From contig CAZYEJ010000001.1 of assembly GCA_964646435.1 (NCBI GenBank), positions 1-64,000 of the forward strand: DNA of 64,000 nt, given 5' to 3'. Position numbers and translations under genes: made by a program. How positions within the stretch are numbered: position 1 is the stretch's first letter; each line of letters opens with the position of its first letter. The notes beneath the pieces were generated by a model. It was not told the DNA's origin, searched no databases, and was given only the letters and a program-made list of their open reading frames with translations. Below are positions 52,848 to 61,700 of the stretch, in pieces. This DNA comes from UBA3076 sp964646435. Its GTDB lineage: Bacteria > Desulfobacterota > Dissulfuribacteria > Dissulfuribacterales > UBA3076.

Positions 52848-53879
52848 ATGGGCTTAAAGATAGTTTCTGTAACCAATGCAGTGGGGATGGTCCTCCCCCA
52901 TGATATGACTGAGATAATCCCTGGGGGAAAAAAAGGTCCTGCCTTCAAAAAAGGTTATGTGATTAAGGATAGCGACATATCCCATTTGCAGCGCATGGGG
53001 AAAAATCACATCTACGTGTTGGAGCTCTCAGGGAATGAACTACATGAAGATGAAGCAGCGCTTACCATGGCACAGGCTATAGCCGGTCCTGGCATTGAAT
53101 ATGACAACCAGCCATCTGAAGGCAAAGTAGGTTTTCGCGCAGAGGCAAAAGGTCTGTTACAGGTAGACTGCCGGAACTTGTTGGCCTTTAATCTTCTTGG
53201 GGAGGTAATGCTGGCCACTTGCCATGATAACACAGTGGTCAAAAAGGGCGATCTTGTGGCCGCAGGCAGGGCAATACCGTTTGTGGTGCCTAAGCCGGTA
53301 GTGGATGAGGCGGTGTCCATCGCCTCAAATGCTGGCGGGCTCATCAGAGTCCTGCCCTGGAAAATTCGAAGAGGTGCCGTTTTAGTTACGGGTCAAGAGG
53401 TATTTGAGGGTCGCATAAAGGACGCCTTCGGCCCAATAATGAAGGAAAAACTTAAGGACTACGGCGTTGATGTGCTATCGGTTTCTTTGGTCCCTGATGA
53501 TGTGGGGATAATCCTGGAAGAGATAAAAAAAGCCCTTGGGCTGGGGGCCGAGTTGATACTATGTACAGGAGGAATGTCAGTTGACCCGGATGACGTGACC
53601 CGTGTGGCAATCAGGGAAGCCGGTGCAACGAATATAGTGTATGGTAGTCCGGTTTTACCAGGGGCCATGTTTCTGGTGAGTTATATCGGGGATGTGCCTG
53701 TCCTTGGGATTCCGGCCTGTGCCATGTATTTCCGCACCACAGTATTGGATCTGGTGCTTCCCAGGATATTGGCAGGTGAACGCATAGACCGGGAAAAAAT
53801 TGCGGCCCTGGGCCATGGTGGACTATGTTTTAGCTGCAAGACGTGTAATTATCCACTGTGTCCTTTTGGCAAAGGGTGA
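52848..53879 (+). CDS. MoeA-like molybdopterin-binding protein
   Basis: 343 residues from ATG 52848, with GAAGG upstream. The C-terminal half is a MoCF_biosynth domain: VLVTGQEVFEGRIKDAFGP, LILCTGGMSVDPDDVTR and GIPACAMYFRTTVLDLVLPR. The N-terminal half differs from true MoeA, so it is probably one of the anaerobe-type variants and not the main molybdotransferase. It ends in a cysteine-rich tail, CFSCKTCNYPLCPFGKG, which could bind a metal or iron-sulfur centre. It is co-directional with the FmdE gene at 19 bp. Confidence 0.85.
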   Translation: MGLKIVSVTNAVGMVLPHDMTEIIPGGKKGPAFKKGYVIKDSDISHLQRMGKNHIYVLELSGNELHEDEAALTMAQAIAGPGIEYDNQPSEGKVGFRAEAKGLLQVDCRNLLAFNLLGEVMLATCHDNTVVKKGDLVAAGRAIPFVVPKPVVDEAVSIASNAGGLIRVLPWKIRRGAVLVTGQEVFEGRIKDAFGPIMKEKLKDYGVDVLSVSLVPDDVGIILEEIKKALGLGAELILCTGGMSVDPDDVTRVAIREAGATNIVYGSPVLPGAMFLVSYIGDVPVLGIPACAMYFRTTVLDLVLPRILAGERIDREKIAALGHGGLCFSCKTCNYPLCPFGKG

Positions 53880-53898
53880 AAAAATAACATAGACGGAT

Positions 53899-53993
53899 GC
53901 CAGCCATTAGCTGTCAGCCGTTAGCTATTAGGTAAAATTATGTATAAAAACGGACTGTTAAGCTAAAACATAACGGCTAATAGCTAATCGGAT
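53899..53993. repeat. Cruciform with CAGCCATTAGCTGTCAGCCG arms
   Basis: The left arm CAGCCGTTAGCTATTAG and the right arm TAACGGCTAATAGCTAA are complementary. The arms repeat the words AGCCRTTAGCT and GCTAATAGCTAAT. There is no gene in 53880-54195 other than this and the motif at 54024. Confidence 0.55.
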
Positions 53994-54023
53994 AGGTCAT
54001 ATTTTTTGAGGTATATTACTCCT

Positions 54024-54062
54024 AAAAGTGTAAACTATTTTTGGCTTGCTATGAAGGATGCC
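54024..54062 (+). promoter_or_regulatory. Recurring AAGTGTAAACT-N14-ATGAAGGATGCC motif, copy 1
   Basis: AAAAGTGTAAACTA followed 13-14 nt later by ATGAAGGATGCC. The same pair with identical spacing occurs at 56417-56456, and with shorter spacing, inverted, at 56264-56290. Here it lies 134 bp before the YggT gene. The function is unknown; it could be a regulatory element or the end of a dispersed repeat. Confidence 0.4.
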
Positions 54063-54195
54063 GATAACTCTACTGAAGTATATTGTAGGTTGGGTTAAGC
54101 TGTCGGTCTGTAACTAATTTTGTTGGGTTCGCTAATTTTGTAGTGATTTCAGTCAGAAAATAGTCTCTAATTCATAATTTTTTAAGGATACCGGT

Positions 54196-54495
54196 ATGTT
54201 CATACTAAGCAACTTTATGCATTCTATCGCCACCATCGTCGACATTGTTCTCAATCTCTACATATGGATATTGATTGCCAGGGCCATCTTGTCCTGGGTC
54301 AATCCTGATCCCTATAATCCCATAGTAAAATTTTTGTATAACATAACCGAACCTTTAATGTACCGGGTTCGACGCATACTTCCTTTACAGTTTGGGGGAA
54401 TTGATTTAACCCCTATGGTGATCATTATCGCAATAATCTTTTTGCGTAGTTTTATCGTGCCGACACTTCATCAGTTGGCCTATCAGATTTCTTAA
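54196..54495 (+). CDS. YggT family membrane protein
   Basis: 99 residues with two membrane helices. The conserved ILIARAILSWVNPDPYNPIV and ITEPLMYRVRRILP are standard YggT features. It is often beside divIVA and cell-division or osmotic genes. It is followed after 9 bp by the DivIVA gene, which is the typical order. Confidence 0.92.
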   Translation: MFILSNFMHSIATIVDIVLNLYIWILIARAILSWVNPDPYNPIVKFLYNITEPLMYRVRRILPLQFGGIDLTPMVIIIAIIFLRSFIVPTLHQLAYQIS

Positions 54496-54504
54496 AGGTG
54501 TTAT

Positions 54505-55182
54505 ATGAGTCTCTCCCCGAACGAAATACTTGAGAAGGAATTCCGCTCCAGATTCCGGGGTTACGATTCCGACGAAGTAGACTCTTTTCTTGAGGAAATA
54601 AGTGAGATTATGACTTCTCTGATTAAAGAGAAGAATGCCCTGAAGGACCAATTGATTGCATATAAGGGTCAATTGGCAGATATGAAAAAGAGGGAAGAGG
54701 ATTTCAGGGATGCCCTGACCTCGGCTCACAAGTTATCAGAGAAAATGAAGTCACAGGCCGAAAAAGATGTAGAGCTCATGCATGAGAGGGCAAAACTGGA
54801 TGCAGAGCGTATAGTTGCTGATGCCCATCAGGAGGCCGTTCAATTGGAGGAGCGAATAATGGGGCTCAGACGTATTCAGAGGGAGACTGCATATAAAATA
54901 CGCTCTGTTCTCGAGGGCTATCTGAGGGTCATAGACGAGGAGGCCTTGCCGCCGGAGGAGGTCGATCAGACATTAAACCTTGCGGCATCTGAAATGAGAG
55001 CTATTCAGGAGGTCCCCGGTGATCTGTCTGAAGAGATGAATACTGTTTCCGGTAATACAGAGGAGACAATCGCAGTAAACATGCCTTTTTCACCTGATAT
55101 TCTGGGGAAATCCGCCAATGAAGAAGGGCATGAGACTGATTCCTGGGAGGAGAAACCAGGACAGGGTCCAAAGCTGGACTGA
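54505..55182 (+). CDS. divIVA: DivIVA-domain protein
   Basis: 225 residues. The N-terminal membrane-curvature domain (LSPNEILEKEFRSRFRGYDS, then DEVDSFLEEI) is followed by a coiled coil to about residue 120. The acidic C-terminal third has no clear domain. DivIVA proteins mark curved membrane at poles and septa. AAAGG lies before the ATG. It is co-transcribed with yggT and convergent with dusB. Confidence 0.9.
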   Translation: MSLSPNEILEKEFRSRFRGYDSDEVDSFLEEISEIMTSLIKEKNALKDQLIAYKGQLADMKKREEDFRDALTSAHKLSEKMKSQAEKDVELMHERAKLDAERIVADAHQEAVQLEERIMGLRRIQRETAYKIRSVLEGYLRVIDEEALPPEEVDQTLNLAASEMRAIQEVPGDLSEEMNTVSGNTEETIAVNMPFSPDILGKSANEEGHETDSWEEKPGQGPKLD

Positions 55183-55230
55183 AATAATCTGAAAGCTCAA
55201 AGAACTGTCGTAATCAACGCTTTTGGGCTT

Positions 55231-56238
55231 TCAGCTTATCTGCGTATTCAGTAAGGTTTCGTAAAAATGTCTGAGCAACTCCTTTACTTCATCAATTGAT
55301 TTAGTGTTATTCAGGGATTTTCTGAATAGCGCACTCCCGTGAAGGCCTTTGGTGTACCAGGCCAAGTGTTTTCGGGAAAGCCACAACCCCACTGGAAGTC
55401 CATAGAAGTCAACAATGTGCTCAAAATGTTTTTTTGCTACGGCATATTGATTGTCAAGACCTGGAGGTCTTTTGTCCTCGCCTGTTTTCAGGAAATGGAG
55501 TGTCTGATCGAATAACCAGGGCCTTCCAAGGGCACCTCTTCCTATCATGATCCCGTCCGCCCCTGAGACATCAAGGCAAAGGCTTGCATCCTTCGGACTT
55601 TGGATGTCACCGTTTGCAATTACAGGAATAGACACAGCCTCCTTTACTTCTCTGATTGCCGGCCAGTCAGCTTTTCCAGAGAACATCCGGCTGCGGGTCC
55701 TGCCATGGACCGTAACAAGGGAAGCGCCGGAATCCTGGGCGATTTTGGCAATTTTGGCTGCATTTATGCTTCTGTGATCCCAACCCAGACGGATCTTGAC
55801 AGTAACAGGTACACTAACCGCTTTTACAATTGCCTCTATGACCTTTCCAACCAGCACCTCATCACGCATTAGGCTTGCACCGGCCCCGGTCTTTACAATT
55901 TTACGCTGTGGACACCCCATATTTATGTCAATTATTGCTGCGCCAAGGGACTCGTTAATCCGGGCGGCTTCAGCCATGACAACCGGGTCTGATCCTGAGA
56001 TCTGCACCGCCAGGGGAAATTCCTTTTCAGCAGTGCCGGCCATGCGGACAGATCGAACGCTGTTACGTATAAGGGCTTGGGAAGCTATCATCTCACTTAT
56101 TACTAATCCCGCCCCGAAGGATCCGGCAAGGCACCTGAAAGGATAGTCCGTAATCCCTGCCATCGGGGCAAGGAACACAGGATTGGGCAGAACCACCGAG
56201 CCTATTTTTAAGGTTTGTAGATCATGATTTTTAACCAT
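55231..56238 (-). CDS. dusB: tRNA-dihydrouridine synthase
   Basis: 335 residues from ATG 56238, with AGGAT about 10 nt upstream; a start at 56268 lies inside a recurring motif and lacks spacing. This FMN enzyme reduces uridines in tRNA. Signatures: PVFLAPMAGITDYPFR, INMGCPQRKIVKTGAGASLM with catalytic Cys, VKIRLGWD, VTVHGRTR and IANGDI. The sequence best fits the DusB branch. It is monocistronic. Confidence 0.93.
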   Translation of the reverse strand: MVKNHDLQTLKIGSVVLPNPVFLAPMAGITDYPFRCLAGSFGAGLVISEMIASQALIRNSVRSVRMAGTAEKEFPLAVQISGSDPVVMAEAARINESLGAAIIDINMGCPQRKIVKTGAGASLMRDEVLVGKVIEAIVKAVSVPVTVKIRLGWDHRSINAAKIAKIAQDSGASLVTVHGRTRSRMFSGKADWPAIREVKEAVSIPVIANGDIQSPKDASLCLDVSGADGIMIGRGALGRPWLFDQTLHFLKTGEDKRPPGLDNQYAVAKKHFEHIVDFYGLPVGLWLSRKHLAWYTKGLHGSALFRKSLNNTKSIDEVKELLRHFYETLLNTQIS

Positions 56239-56263
56239 TTTTTTTATGATCCTGATAGAACGC

Positions 56264-56456
56264 GGCATCCTTCATTCTGTAGTTTACACTTTTCGAGGTT
56301 GGTTTTTTAGTCATCCATTTTAAATATCGAACCGCAGAACAAGGAACCGGAGAATTTCGAAGGTATTATTTCGACATTCGATATTTCTTGTTCGATATTC
56401 TGCGGTTCAAAAAAATAAAAAGTGTAAACTACTTTTGGGATGATATGAAGGATGCC
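56264..56456. repeat. Composite inverted repeat with two copies of the AAGTGTAAACT motif
   Basis: Outer arms AGTTTACACTTTT (56281-56293) and AAAAGTGTAAACT (56417-56430) enclose an inner word-repeat cruciform (GAACCGCAGAACAAGGAACC / ATTCTGCGGTTC, about 56329-56409). Each outer arm is followed outward by ATGAAGGATGCC. It separates dusB from the response-regulator fragment, both of which read outward from it. Confidence 0.55.
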
Positions 56457-56505
56457 TAGAACGCTAATATTTCAATTCATATAAATTTACAATAAGGGTC
56501 ATATC

Positions 56506-56628
56506 ATGACAAACCAAAAAGTCCTCGTGGTAGACGATGAAGAAGATATCCCGGAGCTACTGATTTATTTCCCTCCCTCCAGGCCCTTAGGAGCCAGGCA
56601 ATTAATTCTGGAATTATTGACGAATTAA
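56506..56628 (+). pseudogene. Response-regulator receiver fragment
   Basis: 40 codons. MTNQKVLVVDDEEDIPELL is the first strand and acidic pocket of a CheY-like receiver, with a proper AGGG site. The sequence then departs from the family and stops. Phosphorylation Asp and Lys are missing, so it is a 5' fragment. Confidence 0.65.
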
Positions 56629-56672
56629 CATGGGAAAAAGGGATAGAGGTAGATTATATTTGCGACTATTCA

Positions 56673-56744
56673 CTAGATTCCTGCTTTCGCAGGAATGACG
56701 GGCAGTTATATCCAAATGTCATTCCGGCGAAAGCCGGAATCTAG
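56673..56744. repeat. Inverted repeat, CTAGATTCC...GGAATCTAG
   Basis: 72 bp. The outer ends CTAGATTCC/GGAATCTAG are perfect. Inside are two hairpin halves of the type CCTGCTTTCGCAGG and CCGGCGAAAGCCGG. It resembles the widespread GATTCC-TTTCG-GGAATGAC intergenic repeats. There is no other feature in 56629-56819. Confidence 0.65.
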
Positions 56745-56819
56745 ACATCTTACCCGGAGTTATTGAGAAGTTACGCGGCTTGTGAGCCCTGACGTTGTCT
56801 TCTTTATTCTCTGCTTGCC

Positions 56820-57782
56820 TTAAAAATGATGGACCCAGCGAAGATTGAACCGGGTTCCATCAGGACGATTTTCAGCACAGGATTCAAAATAGGTATTGAA
56901 AAAAAGATGATCATTTTGGGAAAAATGATAGAGCAATCCAGGACCGATTCCCAGAACCCGCTCCCTGGAATTGGAAACATCATTACCATCCATCTCGGTA
57001 TCAGTAATTTGTTTAAGGTAATAACCGTTGATTCCAATCCTTAGACGTTTTTCAAGAATTTCGTAGGCCATGGTAAAATTTGCATGAATAGCTTGACCAG
57101 CTCGTGTGTCGTCGGCTCCCGAGGCCCATCTTCCGGGGTCATTGTTTTTGCTATTCCAGAGGTAATGAATACGTGTGCTTGCTGTCAATTTTGGGCTAAG
57201 AAATAGAGTGCATGCCCAGTAAGGATTGAATGAAAAAAAATTGCTGCCGGGATTGAGTTCTTTGTTTTGGCTATACTCTCCTGTGGGGAATATCATCTGA
57301 AACTCTATCCTGTGCATAAAAATTGGTCCATTTTTTCCCATAATAGGATCCCATTGCAAAAAAGGACCGATAAGAATATCTCCTAAGCCAGAACCATTGT
57401 CCTGGGGAAAGGCGGAATTAGAAGTATCATAGTCCAAATCAAGAGCCACAACGGGAATAATAACATCAAGCCCCCATTTGCCACCTAAAAATATATCCTG
57501 ATTCGACTGGTAGATGAACTGTGAAAGGCTGATCCAGGCATTTAAATCTTCATCTGCAAATGAGGGCAGAGCACTATCGCCATCCTGGTCAGTGAAATGT
57601 TCTGAATGCCAATACTGAAGGTACTGTGTGAAGTAAAATCCCGGTCCGGCAGGAGGGCCTCCGTCAAGAAAGCTTGTAAATCCCAGATTGACCGCTGGTA
57701 AATCATAGGCCTGGGACGTTGTACCCGGCATTATCATTATCACTACAAAAAACAAAAAAGATATCATATTGCGTCGTATCAT
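56820..57782 (-). CDS. Outer-membrane SphA/MetA-pathway-like beta-barrel protein
   Basis: 320 residues from ATG 57782, which has GAAGGG upstream and begins a signal peptide (MISFLFFVVIMIMPGTTSQA). The mature part alternates aromatic strands (GFYFTQYLQYWHSEHF; GPFLQWDPIMGKNGPIFMHR) and ends in a terminal Phe, as expected for an outer-membrane barrel. The family is the SphA or 'MetA-pathway of phenol degradation' type, often involved in uptake of hydrophobic compounds; the substrate here is unknown. It is preceded by the small Cys protein on the same strand. Confidence 0.8.
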   Translation of the reverse strand: MIRRNMISFLFFVVIMIMPGTTSQAYDLPAVNLGFTSFLDGGPPAGPGFYFTQYLQYWHSEHFTDQDGDSALPSFADEDLNAWISLSQFIYQSNQDIFLGGKWGLDVIIPVVALDLDYDTSNSAFPQDNGSGLGDILIGPFLQWDPIMGKNGPIFMHRIEFQMIFPTGEYSQNKELNPGSNFFSFNPYWACTLFLSPKLTASTRIHYLWNSKNNDPGRWASGADDTRAGQAIHANFTMAYEILEKRLRIGINGYYLKQITDTEMDGNDVSNSRERVLGIGPGLLYHFSQNDHLFFNTYFESCAENRPDGTRFNLRWVHHF

Positions 57783-57801
57783 ATTCAAATCCCTTCTCGC
57801 A

Positions 57802-58068
57802 TCACGATTTTTCTTTCTTCCTCTGTTTCGCCTGTTCAATCAAGTTTACCAGGCTTTCAACTTTAGGTCTTGGGAGAGCAAATATTCGGTCAAGCTCTTC
57901 ATTCGAGTAATGGTCTTCCAGAAACTTATTGATATCCATCCGCTTGTGCCAGCAACCGATTATCCATCCACAAGGAAACATGTTATTCTCGGAACGGCAG
58001 AACTTAAAATTGACGTCGCCGCCTACCCTGGGGCATCGAATTATCTTATCATCGTACTGTTCAATCAT
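57802..58068 (-). CDS. Small cysteine-containing conserved protein
   Basis: 88 residues with GAGGG before the ATG. Four cysteines lie in a pattern that could hold a metal (CPRVGG, FCRSE, PCGWIIGCW); the rest is helical and basic. I recall similar short proteins (CPRxGG...YCR...PC..I..CW) in anaerobic Desulfobacterota but no function. It ends 19 bp before the outer-membrane protein start. Confidence 0.65.
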   Translation of the reverse strand: MIEQYDDKIIRCPRVGGDVNFKFCRSENNMFPCGWIIGCWHKRMDINKFLEDHYSNEELDRIFALPRPKVESLVNLIEQAKQRKKEKS

Positions 58069-58142
58069 TTTTTTTGCCCTCTATGGTAAAAAGACGCACC
58101 CACAGTTCTTAATGCTGTAAGTGCGCCGCCAAGACATCGTTC

Positions 58143-59507
58143 TCAAGTCGGTATCTTGGGCAGATCGGCCAGGGCCTTCTTTACGTCTTCCTCGGGATAA
58201 GCATAATTCACCAGCTCACCTGACAGGTACCTATCATAGGCGGCAAGGTCAAAGTGCCCATGCCCGCTGTGGGCTATCAGGATTGTTTTTGCTTCGCCGG
58301 ATTCTTTGCATTTAAGGGCTTCATCAATGGCCACCCTGATATTGTGACATGGCTCAGGTCCTGAAATAATTCCCTCGGTGCGGGCAAATTGTATCCCGGC
58401 CTCAAAGGTAGGAAGCTGGACCGTGGCTACGGCCTCAACCAGACCCAGTTCACGAAGGTGACATATAATGGGCGCCATCCCATGATAGCGCAATCCGCCG
58501 GCATGGACCGGGGGCGGAATAAAACCGTGGCCCAAGGTATGCATTTTGAGCAGAGGAGTCATCCCGACCGCGTCACCAAAGTCATATGCATATAATCCCC
58601 TGGTCACGGTAGGGCAGCTTTCAGGCTCAACACAGATGATGCGCAGATCCGGCTTTTCCCCGCTGATCTTATCTCTGATCCAGGGTAGGAATTGGCCGGC
58701 GTAGTTAGAGCCCCCGCCAATGTTACCCACGATAATATCGGGATAGGCATCTGCCATCTCCATCTGCTTCCTTGTCTCCTCCCCTATGATGGTCTGGTGG
58801 AGCAGGACATGGTTGAGCACACTGCCCAGAGAGTAGTGGGTGTCATCACGACTCAAGGCCTCCTCTACTGCTTCACTTATGGCGAGTCCCAGGCTGCCGG
58901 GACAATCGGGCCATCTCTCCAGCATATCTCTTCCTGCTTGGGTTTCCGTGCTGGGGCTGGGTATACACTTGGCCCCCCAGACCTCCATTGCTATTCGGCG
59001 ATACGGCTTCTGGTCGTAACTGATCCTGACCATATAGACCTTGATTTCCACATCAAAGAACGCACCGGACATGCTCAGGGCACTTCCCCACTGCCCGGCG
59101 CCGGTCTCGGTAACTATGCGTTTGATGCCTTCCTTCATGTTATAATAGCACTGGGCTGTAGCACTATTGGGCTTATGGCTTCCGGCCTGGTTTGTTCCTT
59201 CATATTTGTAAAAAATCTTTGCAGGCGTGTCCAATGCCTTCTCCAGACGATATGCCCGGTGCAACACTGTCGGCCGCCAGGTACGGTATATATCCTGCAC
59301 TTCCTCGGGGATCTCAATCCAGCGCTCGGTGCTTACCTCCTGCATAATACACTCCATGGGAAATAGCGGAGCCAGATCATCAGGGGTTACCGGCTGGCCC
59401 GTTCCTGGGTGCAAAACCGGTGGTAAGGGCTCCGGCAAATCGGCCTGGATGTTATACCAGTGAGTCGGCATATCCTTTTGGTCAAGAAAAAACATTGCTC
59501 TCTTCAT
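58143..59507 (-). CDS. trpB2: Tryptophan synthase beta chain-like protein (TrpB2 type)
   Basis: 454 residues, longer than standard TrpB. This PLP enzyme condenses indole and serine. The PLP lysine is K112 in GSHKPNSA and the phosphate-binding loop is GNIGGGSNYAG. The extra N-terminal region (THWYNIQADLPEPLPPVLHP) marks the TrpB2 branch, which works without TrpA or acts on free indole. It stands alone, with no other trp gene near. AAGGAG precedes the ATG. The 270-bp gap upstream shows no leader peptide or attenuator that I can support. Confidence 0.92.
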   Translation of the reverse strand: MKRAMFFLDQKDMPTHWYNIQADLPEPLPPVLHPGTGQPVTPDDLAPLFPMECIMQEVSTERWIEIPEEVQDIYRTWRPTVLHRAYRLEKALDTPAKIFYKYEGTNQAGSHKPNSATAQCYYNMKEGIKRIVTETGAGQWGSALSMSGAFFDVEIKVYMVRISYDQKPYRRIAMEVWGAKCIPSPSTETQAGRDMLERWPDCPGSLGLAISEAVEEALSRDDTHYSLGSVLNHVLLHQTIIGEETRKQMEMADAYPDIIVGNIGGGSNYAGQFLPWIRDKISGEKPDLRIICVEPESCPTVTRGLYAYDFGDAVGMTPLLKMHTLGHGFIPPPVHAGGLRYHGMAPIICHLRELGLVEAVATVQLPTFEAGIQFARTEGIISGPEPCHNIRVAIDEALKCKESGEAKTILIAHSGHGHFDLAAYDRYLSGELVNYAYPEEDVKKALADLPKIPT

Positions 59508-59777
59508 TCTTTCTCCTTGTCTTTGTACTGTCAGTTTTTCGTTGAAAATTTGGGCTCGTAGACAAATATTGAAGGCTACTATTCAATATAATCGCTTTGC
59601 GATTTCATATGGTGAAGTCCGCAAGCCAAAATCCCATTGAATGGGAGTATCGCCACCAAAAAACCATTGAAATGTATATAGTAGCCAGAGGTATTTGTAC
59701 AATATAGGAATCGCAATTGCCCAGCAAAACGTCTGTGAAATTAATGTGTTCGGCGCTTAAAGTCAAAGGGAATTTTC

Positions 59778-60497
59778 TCATATTGCATCCAGGTATTTAT
59801 TTCTATCCTCCATAAAGCCCTTGTATATCCGGTACAGTTCTGTCTCTTCGTAATCAACCTGTTTAACCGGCACATGGTCGAAGCTGTAAATTTTTGCCCC
59901 AGGACATGCCAGGAGGATTGGAGAATGAGTGGCGATGATAAATTGGGCATGCCCGGCCTGGCCCATGTCCTTGAGCAACGCAAGCAAATCCAATTGGCTT
60001 TTCGGTGAGAGAGCTGTCTCCGGTTCGTCCATAAAGTAAATCCCTTTAATTTTGTAGCGAGCCTTAAAAAACGACATAAGGGACTGGCCGTGGGATTGAG
60101 TCAGTAAAGATTTCCCCCCAAAATACTCAAGTGATCCAGGATCTGCCGCTGCCCATTCGTCCAATATTTGGGCAAAATTCCGGAATACCTGGGATGCAAA
60201 AAATGACCCGTGTACAGGACCATCAGTCCATTCGACATCAATAGCCTCATACAGCCTTTGCTCATATAAGTTGACTTTCAAGCGTTTTCTCTCAATGCGT
60301 CCCCATATATATATGCCGCATTTATGAGTTATGGCTTCAAGCAAAGTCGATTTTCCGGTTCCATTTTCTCCTACAAAGAATGTCACTGGCGAATCGAACA
60401 AAATGCTTTTTGTCTCATAAAAAATGTTCAGGTTAAAAGGATAGTGTTCTGTTGTAGGAAATTTTTCGGGATGAAGATTGACTCTCTTCATATGCAT
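59778..60497 (-). CDS. AAA-type ATPase (SMC/OLD-like)
   Basis: 239 residues. Walker A FFVGENGTGKSTLLEAI, Walker B IYFMDEPETALSPKSQ and the D-loop/His IIATHSPILL are all present, the arrangement of small ABC-type 'predicted ATPases' related to SMC and OLD proteins. There is no coiled-coil insert and no TOPRIM domain. Such solitary ATPases occur in defence islands but also elsewhere. Upstream GGAG fits ATG 60497. Confidence 0.83.
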   Translation of the reverse strand: MHMKRVNLHPEKFPTTEHYPFNLNIFYETKSILFDSPVTFFVGENGTGKSTLLEAITHKCGIYIWGRIERKRLKVNLYEQRLYEAIDVEWTDGPVHGSFFASQVFRNFAQILDEWAAADPGSLEYFGGKSLLTQSHGQSLMSFFKARYKIKGIYFMDEPETALSPKSQLDLLALLKDMGQAGHAQFIIATHSPILLACPGAKIYSFDHVPVKQVDYEETELYRIYKGFMEDRNKYLDAI

Positions 60498-60564
60498 ACC
60501 AATATCTCCAAACGTTTAAATCAGCAGCGTGCTCCAGCGCGCGGGCTGAATTTGTCTTTAGACT

Positions 60565-61218
60565 TTATGAAATTCCCAATAGTTTCAGGCCATCACGAAA
60601 AAGAACAATTGCTAATATACATAATAATAAACCAAGAAAACGCATTATGTAGATGTATGCATTGCCGGCTAAAAATGATCTGGACTTGCCAACTAATAAA
60701 GCTATCATAATTTTTGATCCAACAAGCAAGGCATAAAAACTGCCGATGAAAGCAAGAGGAGCAAAAATGCCTTGGTTCATTGCTTTGGTTACTATTGGCG
60801 CCCCGACACTAAACCAAAATAGATAAGGATGAGGGTTTAAGGCATTGGCTAGTATTCCTTTTGTCAATGAGTTGGGCCTAATCCTCTGAGAGTTCAGTTC
60901 TATTCCTTTCGTATGTATACTTTGATAACCCAGACATAAGATAAAAAAACCACCCATGCATGAAATAATTCCTAACACGTTATGGAAATTGGATAACTTT
61001 ACCAATATGAATAAAGTTAAAATGATAATTGGCAAGTCAGTGATAATTGGAGCAAGAGCGACCTTAAAACCAGCTTTTATATTGTGTTGAAGAGTTTCAG
61101 AAATTACAAGGGCAAGAAGTGGTCCCGGGGCAAAACCTGCTGATATGCCTAATATAGATCCTATAGCCAAGAAATTTACCATTGAAGATGATATTGCTCG
61201 ATTAGATTCATCAGACAT
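60565..61218 (-). CDS. LysE family transporter
   Basis: 217 residues with about six membrane helices. The start GSILGISAGFAPGPLLALVI is the LysE/RhtB signature (usually PGP), followed by IITDLPIIILTLFIL and the ALNPHPYLFW segment. It exports amino acids or small metabolites; the substrate cannot be predicted. It is monocistronic between the AAA ATPase and element debris. Confidence 0.87.
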   Translation of the reverse strand: MSDESNRAISSSMVNFLAIGSILGISAGFAPGPLLALVISETLQHNIKAGFKVALAPIITDLPIIILTLFILVKLSNFHNVLGIISCMGGFFILCLGYQSIHTKGIELNSQRIRPNSLTKGILANALNPHPYLFWFSVGAPIVTKAMNQGIFAPLAFIGSFYALLVGSKIMIALLVGKSRSFLAGNAYIYIMRFLGLLLCILAIVLFRDGLKLLGIS

Positions 61219-61343
61219 TAATCCCGATTTTATTTTCCAGCGAACGCTACAGTAACCCGCCTGGAGTGACGCTCGCGCTCGACCCGATCCTGTTGAGCCG
61301 GTTGTGTACGCCCGGCATGGGCGTAAACCCCGCTATTCTACTT

Positions 61344-61514
61344 TCAGTTCAGGATAACGAAAGTACCTGCCGAAGGCAAGCGCTGCTCACGACCAATGGC
61401 GTGAGTATCGCGCTCCAGCACATCCAAGTCCCCGGTTTTGGCTATCTCCCAGATCATATGCATATGTTCTCGGTTAAGCCTTCTCAATTCGCCGAACATT
61501 TCGTCTGTTTTCAT
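61344..61514 (-). pseudogene. Truncated DUF1841-like fragment
   Basis: 56 residues with AAGGG before the ATG. The first 41 (MKTDEMFGELRRLNREHMHM, then IWEIAKTGDLDVLERDTHAI) resemble the start of small DUF1841-type proteins, then the sequence changes into unrelated GC-rich repeat-like DNA and stops. The rest of 61219-61700 holds no gene I can support. Confidence 0.4.
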
Positions 61515-61700
61515 CGTTTTGCCCTTACCCTTTCATGCTCATAGGCTTCGTAGAATCGCCCTCTTTGCCGTCGGTCAAACGGCACTAACTACCATGGCCC
61601 TTTTGAGGTAATAGATCTAAGATTACCTGGTTTGACAACCGGATGCATTCCACCTATATTTATACCTGATGTTGTACTATTGTATAAAAAGAGGTGAATC

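Noticed and set aside
58692..59366. 224-codon plus-strand frame opposite trpB2
   Set aside because: It lies wholly within trpB2 on the other strand and shows no family resemblance.
59508..59777. Trp attenuator or T-box before trpB2
   Set aside because: No Trp-rich leader peptide, T-box core or terminator/antiterminator pair could be recognised.
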